Of a DNA stretch of 8,580 nt, positions 1 through 5,678 are shown piece by piece. The notes under the pieces are model-generated. The model ran no database searches and had not been told where the DNA came from. It saw nothing but the letters and a program-made list of their open reading frames with translations. Position numbers and translations under genes: made by a program. Each line of letters opens with the position of its first letter. The stretch's first letter is position 1. Location of the stretch: contig JAHFGF010000066.1 in NCBI GenBank assembly GCA_023247595.1, forward strand, positions 1 to 8,580, written 5' to 3'. This DNA comes from Candidatus Omnitrophota bacterium (GTDB lineage Bacteria; Omnitrophota; Koll11; Zapsychrales; Fredricksoniimonadaceae).

Positions 1-1172
1 GCGACTTGGACATGGCGTTTTTGCACGACGGAGTTCCCAACATTACCAAAGAGGCGGTTTATAAAGCGCCTAAAGTAATGCCCGAAAAATTTGACTGCCC
101 CAAGGATTTGACCGCATCTTTAAAAAAGGTTCTCAGTCATTACAATGTCAGCTCCAAAGAATCGATTGTACGGCGTTATGATCATGAAGTTCAGGGAAGC
201 AGTGTGGTCAAACCTTTTGTCGGTGCCGCATTCGATGGTCCATCGGATGCCGCGGTCTTGCGGCCGAGGCTGGGTTCCAATAAAGGCATCGCGGTATCTA
301 ACGGCATCAATGTCCGATTCGGTATGATCGATCCCTACTGGATGGCGGCTTCCTGTATTGATGAGGCCATCCGCCAGATTATTTCCGTCGGCGGGAATTT
401 GAAACAAATCGCGTTGCTGGATAATTTTTGCTGGGGGAATCCGGATAAGCCGGATCGCCTGGGTGGTTTGGTCCGCGCCGCGGAAGGTTGTTATAAAGCG
501 GCGGTTGCGTTCGGCGCGCCGTTTATTTCCGGCAAAGATAGTTTGTATAACGAGTATACCGAAGGCGGCCAGTCAATAGCTATTCCGGGGACGATTCTTA
601 TTTCAGCTATCGGTATTATTGATGATGTGAACCGCTGCGTGACGATGGATTTGAAGAAAGCCGGCAATTTGATTTATGTCGTCGGTCAAACCTATGATGA
701 ACTGGGCGGATCCATTTATGCTGATGTTCAGGGCGTTTTAGGATCCCACGTCCCGCAAGTAAACTTTTCCCGCGCGGTTGAAAGTTTTAACCAGTTGGCT
801 TCAGCAATCAGCAATGGATTGGTTGCCTCCGTTCACGATTGTTCCGAGGGAGGCATCGGCGTGGCCGCGACCGAAATGGCATTCAGCGGTGGATTGGGAA
901 TATCTGTTGATCTTTCAGCTGTTTTGTATCAAGGCAAACGTCAGAGGGATGATGTTGTTCTTTTTTCTGAATCCAATTCAAGATTTTTGGTTGAAGTAGA
1001 TCCAAAGAACCAAAAGAAATTTGAAACGGTCATGAGAAAAACACCGTGCGCCGTCTTTGGCCAGGTGGAGTCATCCCAGGAAATAATTATTAAGGGACTA
1101 AAGGGTAATATTTGTGCCCATGCGGACACACATGTTTTAAAAGAGCTTTGGAAAAAACCGCTGGCATATTAA
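1..1172 (+). CDS. purL: Phosphoribosylformylglycinamidine synthase, synthetase subunit PurL (C-terminal part, 5' end outside window)
   Basis: PurL uses ATP and ammonia delivered by PurQ to convert formylglycinamide ribonucleotide (FGAR) to FGAM, the fourth step of purine synthesis, in the cytoplasm. The reading frame is open from base 3 with no credible start, so the gene begins upstream; about 390 codons are visible. The visible part is the second AIRS-like half. It includes DGPSDAAVLRP (near 237-269), LLDNFCWGNPDKPDRLGG (near 414-467), the nucleotide-loop-like SGKDSLYNEY (near 528-557) and VHDCSEGGIGVAATEMAF (near 829-882). No glutaminase domain follows before the TAA stop. Together with the separate purQ, this makes it the multi-subunit type rather than the E. 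coli single-chain enzyme. The DNFCW...SGKDS signature resembles the long, roughly 950-1000-residue PurL with a fused PurS-like N-terminus, but that end cannot be seen here. The family call is firm; the subtype is an inference. Confidence 0.95.
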   Translation, partial: DLDMAFLHDGVPNITKEAVYKAPKVMPEKFDCPKDLTASLKKVLSHYNVSSKESIVRRYDHEVQGSSVVKPFVGAAFDGPSDAAVLRPRLGSNKGIAVSNGINVRFGMIDPYWMAASCIDEAIRQIISVGGNLKQIALLDNFCWGNPDKPDRLGGLVRAAEGCYKAAVAFGAPFISGKDSLYNEYTEGGQSIAIPGTILISAIGIIDDVNRCVTMDLKKAGNLIYVVGQTYDELGGSIYADVQGVLGSHVPQVNFSRAVESFNQLASAISNGLVASVHDCSEGGIGVAATEMAFSGGLGISVDLSAVLYQGKRQRDDVVLFSESNSRFLVEVDPKNQKKFETVMRKTPCAVFGQVESSQEIIIKGLKGNICAHADTHVLKELWKKPLAY

Positions 1173-1176
1173 AGAG

Positions 1177-1202
1177 CCATCGTCGCTGTCAAGCGAAGAT
1201 GG
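1177..1202 (+). other. Imperfect hairpin between purL and the LOG gene
   Basis: Arms 1177-1187 and 1192-1202 pair at 10 of 11 positions, with a single G/A mismatch at 1182/1197 and a 4-base loop. It begins 4 bases after the purL stop. The sequence after it (GTTGATTC) has no T run, so it does not look like an intrinsic terminator. It could be an mRNA-stability or processing structure separating purL from the next cistron. Confidence 0.4.
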
Positions 1203-1234
1203 GTTGATTCATAAACAAGGAGCCGAAAACCATT

Positions 1235-1903
1235 ATGGCAAAATTGACAAAGACCCCTATTCCAGATGAAAATCCATGGCGCGTGTTTCGCATCATGGCT
1301 GAGTTTGTTGAAGGATTTGATGAATTATCCCAGATAGGCCCGGCTGTGAGTATTTTTGGTTCAGCCAGAGAAAAATTGAATCATAAATATTATGAAGCAG
1401 CTGAGAAAACAGCCCAGCTTTTAGTCAAAGAAGGTTACGCGGTTATAACCGGCGGCGGACCAAGTATCATGGAGGCTGGTAATAAGGGAGCGGCAGAAGC
1501 TCGAGGACTTTCAATAGGTTTAAATATTGATCTGCCGTTTGAGCAGAAACCAAATCCCTATATCAATCATTTGATCAATTTTCATTATTTCTTCTCGAGA
1601 AAAGTGATGTTTGTCAAATATGCCAAGGCCTTTATCATTTTTCCAGGAGGGTTCGGAACCCTGGATGAATTTTTTGAAAGCATAACGCTCATCCAAACAC
1701 AGAGAATGGAACGGTTTCCCGTTATTCTTTACGGAAGTTCTTATTGGAAAGGTTTGCTGGATTGGATCAAAGATTCTGTCCTGGCGGAACATTGCATTGA
1801 TAAAGCAGACTTGAGCATCTATCAGACCGTCGACAAACCGGAAGACGCGATAAAAATCATCAAGGATTTTTATAAAAAACAACGCAAACTCAGTGAATAT
1901 TAA
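1235..1903 (+). CDS. LOG-family (TIGR00730-type) nucleotide 5'-monophosphate phosphoribohydrolase
   Basis: The 222-residue protein has the Rossmann-like LOG / 'lysine decarboxylase-like' fold. Characterised members cleave the N-glycosidic bond of nucleoside 5'-monophosphates to release a base and ribose-5-phosphate: plant-type LOG activates cytokinins, and E. coli PpnN acts on purine and pyrimidine nucleotides. Visible motifs are VSIFGSAR (38-45), the glycine-rich ITGGGPSIMEAGNKGA (71-86), SRKVM (121-125) and the hallmark PGGFGTLDE (137-145). SRK and PGGxGTxxE supply the Arg and Glu typical of the active site. The ATG at 1235 has AAGGAG at 1217-1222. The gene sits inside the purine cluster, 62 bases after purL and 2 bases before purQ. 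Its GC (about 42%, hand count) is lower than that of purQ (about 49%). The substrate is unknown; a role in purine nucleotide turnover is inferred from context only. The old label 'lysine decarboxylase' should not be used. Confidence 0.88.
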   Translation: MAKLTKTPIPDENPWRVFRIMAEFVEGFDELSQIGPAVSIFGSAREKLNHKYYEAAEKTAQLLVKEGYAVITGGGPSIMEAGNKGAAEARGLSIGLNIDLPFEQKPNPYINHLINFHYFFSRKVMFVKYAKAFIIFPGGFGTLDEFFESITLIQTQRMERFPVILYGSSYWKGLLDWIKDSVLAEHCIDKADLSIYQTVDKPEDAIKIIKDFYKKQRKLSEY

Positions 1904-1905
1904 TC

Positions 1906-2706
1906 ATGGCTGATAAGTCAAAAGTAAAAGTTCTTATTCTGCGGACGGCTGGAACCAATTGCAATGAAGAAACAGCCCACGCGTTCGAACATTTCGGAGC
2001 CAAGGTCGAGCAGGTGCACATTCACCGTCTCGTCAACCGTGAATGTTTTCTTAAGGATTATCACATCTTGGCCGTTCCCGGCGGATTTACGTACGGCGAT
2101 GATATTGCCTCGGGCAGGATTTTAGCAAATGAATTGCGCCTGAACCTCGCGGAAGATATCCGTCAATTCATTAAAGATGGAAAACTCATGATTGGTATTT
2201 GTAACGGGTTTCAAGTTTTAGTGAAGGCTGGTATACTGCCGGGCCCGGTGCAGAATCGCGCGCATCAAGATGTCACGTTAACTTTGAATGATTCGGCGAA
2301 ATTTGAAGCGCGCTGGGTGTGTTTGAAACCCGGCGGCAAAAGTCCTTGGGTAAAAGGTTTGTCTACGGTTATCCATCTGCCGATTGCGCATGGAGAAGGT
2401 AAATTTGTGCCCGGCGATACGAAGGTATTAAAACGGCTGGGTGCCAATGATCAGGTGGTGTTCCGATACTGTGATTCCGACGGAAATACTGGCGCGTATC
2501 CGATAAATCCTAACGGATCTGCCGATGATGTGGCCGGTATTTGTGATTCAACCGGACAGGTGTTGGGTTTGATGCCTCACCCGGAGAGATATTTTTATTT
2601 TACGCAATTCCCAGCCTGGACACGGCAGAAAAAGGAAAGCATCTACGGTCAGGGCGCGAAAATTTTTGAAAACGGTATTGATTATGTCCGGGAGCGATTA
2701 TTATGA
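1906..2706 (+). CDS. purQ: Phosphoribosylformylglycinamidine synthase, glutaminase subunit PurQ
   Basis: PurQ is the class I glutamine amidotransferase that hydrolyses glutamine and passes ammonia to PurL. The 266-residue protein shows VPGGFTYGDDIASGR (57-71), the nucleophile loop GICNGFQVL with Cys99 (97-105), HGEGKF (162-167) and the catalytic His225/Glu227 in LMPHPE (222-227). The complete Cys-His-Glu triad indicates an active enzyme. It is longer than the roughly 227-residue Bacillus PurQ and resembles the longer PurQ form. The ATG lies 2 bases after the LOG stop and has no clear Shine-Dalgarno sequence, so translation probably depends on ribosomes finishing the LOG gene. The 3' end overlaps purM by 4 bases. 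PurL upstream is its obligate partner; purS is not visible in the window. Confidence 0.97.
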   Translation: MADKSKVKVLILRTAGTNCNEETAHAFEHFGAKVEQVHIHRLVNRECFLKDYHILAVPGGFTYGDDIASGRILANELRLNLAEDIRQFIKDGKLMIGICNGFQVLVKAGILPGPVQNRAHQDVTLTLNDSAKFEARWVCLKPGGKSPWVKGLSTVIHLPIAHGEGKFVPGDTKVLKRLGANDQVVFRYCDSDGNTGAYPINPNGSADDVAGICDSTGQVLGLMPHPERYFYFTQFPAWTRQKKESIYGQGAKIFENGIDYVRERLL

Positions 2707-3707
2707 GCAAAGGAATCACTTATAAAACCAGTGGTGTGGATATTGATAAGGCCAATCGGTTTGTTGACGGAATAAAAGCCATGGCTCAGGTTACATCCAA
2801 TGCCAGGGCTATTTCTCGTCCGGGATCTTTTGGCGCGTTATATGCGTTTGATTCCAAGAAATATAAAAATCCCGTGCTGGTTTCATCGACGGACGGCGTA
2901 GGTACTAAGCTTTTGATTGCCAATTTAAACGGAAAGCATGACAAGGTGGGTATTGATTTAGTCGCGATGAACGTTAATGATGTGCTTTGCACCGGCGCTA
3001 AACCGCTTTTCTTTTTGGATTATATCGCTTGCGGCACGCTTGACCGTCGCATCATGAACAATGTGATGAAAGGTATTGTCGAGGGCTGCCGTCAGGCAGG
3101 CTGCGCTTTAATCGGCGGAGAAACCGCGGAAATGCCCGGTATGTACAGCGGCAAGGATTATGATTTGGCGGGATTTACGGTTGGGGTCGTTGAGTCTGAC
3201 AAGCTTTTGGACGGTTCCAAGATCCGTTATGGCGACAAAATCATCGGGCTTGCTTCCAGCGGCATTCATTCCAACGGATATTCGCTGGTGCGTAAAGTTT
3301 TGTCCTTAGCCGAACAGAAAAAATATTCCAAAGTGCTTTTGGAGCCGACGAGGATCTATGTCAAAGAGGTTTTGGGGTTACTTGAAAAATTTGACGTCCA
3401 CGGCATGGCGCATATCACCGGCGGGGCTTTTTATGAAAAGCTGACCAAGGTTTTACCGAAAGGGCTCTGTTTTTCCATTAATAAAAAAAGCTGGCGTATT
3501 CCACGGATCTTCCAGTTGATCCAGGATAAGGGAAATGTTCCTGAGCATGACATGTATAAAACGTTTAACATGGGAATTGGTTTTGCGATCGTTGTATCGC
3601 CAAAAGATGTCGTCGCTGTGCAAGGTTTCTTACGTCAATATCAAGAAGAGCCGTTTGTGATTGGGGAAGTTATTCAAGATAGCAAACAAAAAATAGTATT
3701 TAGTTGA
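2703..3707 (+). CDS. purM: Phosphoribosylformylglycinamidine cyclo-ligase (AIR synthetase) PurM
   Basis: PurM closes the imidazole ring, converting FGAM to aminoimidazole ribonucleotide (AIR) with ATP, the fifth step. The 334 residues are a normal length (E. coli about 345). Family motifs appear in order: STDGVGTKL (62-70), MNVNDVLCTGA (89-99), GGETAEMPGMY (138-148), GLASSGIHSNGYSLVR (182-197), EPTRIYV (214-220), HITGGAF (237-243) and FNMGIG (288-293). Together these give the ATP- and substrate-binding surfaces of the PurM/ThiL fold. The ATG is inside the end of purQ (ATGA overlap, 2703-2706) with GGGAG at 2690-2694 as ribosome binding site, which implies translational coupling to purQ. The stop codon lies inside the left arm of the inverted repeat at 3703-3770. 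No anomaly is seen in the protein. Confidence 0.97.
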   Translation: MSKGITYKTSGVDIDKANRFVDGIKAMAQVTSNARAISRPGSFGALYAFDSKKYKNPVLVSSTDGVGTKLLIANLNGKHDKVGIDLVAMNVNDVLCTGAKPLFFLDYIACGTLDRRIMNNVMKGIVEGCRQAGCALIGGETAEMPGMYSGKDYDLAGFTVGVVESDKLLDGSKIRYGDKIIGLASSGIHSNGYSLVRKVLSLAEQKKYSKVLLEPTRIYVKEVLGLLEKFDVHGMAHITGGAFYEKLTKVLPKGLCFSINKKSWRIPRIFQLIQDKGNVPEHDMYKTFNMGIGFAIVVSPKDVVAVQGFLRQYQEEPFVIGEVIQDSKQKIVFS

Positions 3708-3770
3708 TGGAAGATAGGTGATGGCCGATGGTTGGCTTTTACTATCAACCATCCACTATCAACAATCAAC
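3703..3770 (+). repeat. Imperfect inverted repeat with internal 14-base direct repeat, purM-purD spacer
   Basis: The segments 3703-3708/3765-3770 (6 bp), 3713-3717/3756-3760 (5 bp) and 3727-3734/3746-3753 (8 bp) can pair into one long interrupted hairpin with an 11-base loop. The right side is also two near-copies of a 14-base word, 3741-3754 and 3755-3768, differing at two positions. The whole spacer is built from degenerate ATCAAC/CATC words and their reverse complements. The purM stop is part of the outer stem. No T run follows, so a terminator is unlikely. It may be a copy of a dispersed intergenic repeat, or a structure that adjusts the purM/purD ratio. Confidence 0.5.
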
Positions 3771-3774
3771 TTAC

Positions 3775-3779
3775 AAAGG
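3775..3779 (+). promoter_or_regulatory. Ribosome binding site fixing the purD start
   Basis: AAAGG lies 9 bases before the ATG at 3789. It supports that ATG over the in-frame TTG at 3732, which would add 19 residues encoded by repeat sequence. Confidence 0.6.
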
Positions 3780-3788
3780 TTTAACTCA

Positions 3789-5072
3789 ATGAATATTTTA
3801 GTCATCGGTTCCGGCGGACGCGAACACGCGCTGGTGTGGAAAATTAAGCAAAACTCGAAAGTCAAAAAGATTTTCTGCGCTCCAGGCAATGCCGGTATTG
3901 CGTCGTTAGCCGAATGCGTGCTGATTTCATCCGATGATATTCCTGGTTTGTTTAAATTTGTTAAAGAGAACCGTATTGATTTGACTGTGGTTGGGCCGGA
4001 GGCTCCGCTGGTGGCCGGTATCGTCGATGAATTTGAACAGCATGGGCTTAAAATTTTCGGTCCCAATCAGGCGGCGGCGCAATTGGAGGCCAGTAAGGCA
4101 TTTGCCAAAGAATTTTTGCACCGCTGGAATATTCCGACGGCTATTTATAAAATTTTTAACGAACCAAAACCGGCGTTGGAATTTTTATTAAACGCGCAAT
4201 TTCCTCTTGTGGTGAAGGCCGACGGCCTGGCTGCGGGTAAAGGGGTTATCATCTGTAAAGATTTAAAGGAAGCCCGGCAGGCGGTTGATGAGATCATGGT
4301 TCAGAAAGTTTTTAAATCAGCCGGTGATCGGATTGTGATTGAAGAATGTCTGGAAGGGCCTGAGGCCTCTATTCTGGCAATCAGCGACGGCAAGCATTTC
4401 TTTGTGCTGGAAACAGCCCAGGATCATAAACGCATTTTTGACGACGACCTCGGACCCAATACCGGCGGAATGGGCGCTTATTCTCCGGCTCCTGTTGTGA
4501 CGCCGGAAATGATGAACAAGATTATTGCCCGCGTTATTGAGCCCACTATCCGCGGCATGCACAAAGAAGGACATCCGTTTAAAGGCGTTCTTTATGCCGG
4601 AGTGATGCTGACTTATCAGGGGCCGCAGGTTTTGGAATTTAACGTCCGTTTTGGCGATCCGGAAACAGAAGCGGTTTTGCCTCGAATGAAATCGGATTTA
4701 ATAGACGTTATGATGGCGTCCATCGACGGAAAACTTGATAAAATGTCTTTGAAATGGGACGCGCGTCCGTGTGTGTGCGTGGTCATCGCCTCCGGCGGTT
4801 ATCCGGGAAGTTATGAGGTTGATAAACCAATTACAGGCCTTGATGATGTGCAGGATCCTCAAACCGTTGTTTTTCATGCCGGCACAAAAATGAAAAACAA
4901 TCAGGTTGTGACTAGCGGCGGCCGGGTATTGGGTGTGACCAGTCTTGGGTCCAGCATGGAAGACGCGATCGCGCGGGCTTATAAGGCGGTTGATAAGATT
5001 TCATTTGAACGGGCTTTTGTCCGTCGGGATATCGGACATAAGGCGTTGAGGAACAAGGTGGGGAGTAAGTAA
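3789..5072 (+). CDS. purD: Phosphoribosylamine-glycine ligase (GAR synthetase) PurD
   Basis: PurD joins glycine to phosphoribosylamine with ATP to form GAR, the second step of the pathway. The 427 residues match the family length. The N-terminal domain opens with MNILVIGSGGREHALVWK (1-18). FGPNQAAAQLEASKAF (90-105) precedes the ATP-grasp core, which shows VVKADGLAAGKGV (141-153), IEECLEGPEAS (184-194), AQDHKRIFDDDLGPNTGGMGAY (210-231) and the metal-binding FNVRFGDPETEAVLPR (284-299). The C-terminal cap carries VVIASGGYPGSYE (331-343). The start at 3789 is chosen because the family begins with this MxxLVIGxGGREHAL sequence and because of the AAAGG ribosome binding site; the upstream in-frame extension is repeat-derived. 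The gene is flanked by the two longest spacers in the pur block, both structured. Its glycine substrate is the product of the glyA gene downstream. Confidence 0.97.
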   Translation: MNILVIGSGGREHALVWKIKQNSKVKKIFCAPGNAGIASLAECVLISSDDIPGLFKFVKENRIDLTVVGPEAPLVAGIVDEFEQHGLKIFGPNQAAAQLEASKAFAKEFLHRWNIPTAIYKIFNEPKPALEFLLNAQFPLVVKADGLAAGKGVIICKDLKEARQAVDEIMVQKVFKSAGDRIVIEECLEGPEASILAISDGKHFFVLETAQDHKRIFDDDLGPNTGGMGAYSPAPVVTPEMMNKIIARVIEPTIRGMHKEGHPFKGVLYAGVMLTYQGPQVLEFNVRFGDPETEAVLPRMKSDLIDVMMASIDGKLDKMSLKWDARPCVCVVIASGGYPGSYEVDKPITGLDDVQDPQTVVFHAGTKMKNNQVVTSGGRVLGVTSLGSSMEDAIARAYKAVDKISFERAFVRRDIGHKALRNKVGSK

Positions 5073-5081
5073 GATATTAAA

Positions 5082-5112
5082 AAGTAAGTAGTAAGCGGTA
5101 GGTAGTAGGTAG
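5082..5112 (+). repeat. Low-complexity AGTA/GGTAG word repeat after purD
   Basis: The purD-purE spacer starts with a run of short overlapping words (AAGTAAGTAGTAAG, then GGTAGGTAGTAGGTAG). No stop-free reading frame of interest crosses it and no promoter can be made out in it. The last purD codons (AGTAAGTAA) share the same words. Similar degenerate words fill the spacer on the other side of purD, although the sequence differs. Confidence 0.5.
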
Positions 5113-5141
5113 AAAACCTTTTAAATTTTTTCGTATAGTAG

Positions 5142-5162
5142 GGGAAGGTTTTGAACCTTCCC
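5142..5162 (+). other. Perfect 9-bp hairpin in the purD-purE spacer
   Basis: GGGAAGGTT (5142-5150) and AACCTTCCC (5154-5162) pair perfectly around a 3-base loop. TAAATATAAAAATC follows, which is A-rich rather than T-rich, so this is not a classic intrinsic terminator on the plus strand. It ends 17 bases before the purE ribosome binding site. An upstream AAAACCTT (5113-5120) is complementary to 5145-5152, giving a competing fold. It could be a REP-like element, a 3'-end stabiliser for purD mRNA, or a regulatory stem for purE. Confidence 0.55.
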
Positions 5163-5189
5163 TAAATATAAAAATCATCAGGAGAGTAT

Positions 5190-5678
5190 ATGTCCAAAAT
5201 TCAAGTCGCAATCATGATGGGAAGTGAATCTGATGCGCCGGTCATGGCCGAGGCGGCCAAACTTTTAAAAGAGTTCGGTGTCAGCTGTGAGATGCGGGTT
5301 CTTTCCGCGCATCGCACTCCAAAAGAAGTTGTTGAATATGTCGAAAGGCGCACCAAAGAAGGAACGCGGACGTTCATTTGCGGCGCCGGCGGTTCCGCTG
5401 CTCTGGCAGGCGTTGTCTCAGCGCACACAACCGTTCCGGTTATCGGTGTTCCAATTGATTCCATGGGCTTGGGCGGTTTGGATGCGCTTTTGTCGACGGT
5501 GCAAATGCCTCCGGGCGTTCCGGTCGGCGGAGTGGCCATCGGCAAGCCGGGCGCGCGCAATGCGGCGTTATTAAGCCTGCGCATCATGGCGCTGTCCGAT
5601 GAATCTTTAAGAAAGAAGTTGGTTGAGTATTCTCAAAAACAAGCGGAAAAGATCCTGAAAACTAAGGTCGACGTTTGA
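5190..5678 (+). CDS. purE: PurE, N5-carboxyaminoimidazole ribonucleotide mutase (class I-like)
   Basis: PurE makes CAIR, the sixth-step product. Class I enzymes rearrange N5-CAIR made by PurK; class II enzymes carboxylate AIR directly. The 162-residue length is typical. The sequence shows IMMGSESDAPVM (8-19), the catalytic-His motif SAHRTP (39-44, His41), the glycine-rich GAGGSAALAGV (65-75), TVPVIGVPIDS (81-91) and TVQMPPGVPVGGVAIGKPGARNAAL (near 103-127). It resembles class I overall. However, position 71 is Ala where class I enzymes usually have the His of AAHLPG, and SAALAG is closer to the SNALSG of class II. No purK is present in the window. The ATG has AGGAGAG just upstream (5180-5186). 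The last bases overlap the TTG start of the next gene, so the two are translationally coupled. Confidence 0.93.
   Translation: MSKIQVAIMMGSESDAPVMAEAAKLLKEFGVSCEMRVLSAHRTPKEVVEYVERRTKEGTRTFICGAGGSAALAGVVSAHTTVPVIGVPIDSMGLGGLDALLSTVQMPPGVPVGGVAIGKPGARNAALLSLRIMALSDESLRKKLVEYSQKQAEKILKTKVDV

Noticed and set aside
3732..3788. Longer purD beginning at the TTG at 3732
   Set aside because: The 19 extra residues are encoded by the repeat words, the family starts at MNILVIGSGG, and AAAGG lies correctly before the ATG at 3789.
5133..5138. TATAGT resembling a -10 box before purE
   Set aside because: No matching -35 hexamer at 16-18 bases upstream; the region is simply AT-rich.
5201..5587. Minus-strand open frames of 60-170 codons within purE, rpiB, glyA and other genes
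   Set aside because: They lie entirely opposite well-conserved genes, lack recognisable motifs and ribosome binding sites, and reflect the codon bias of the real genes.
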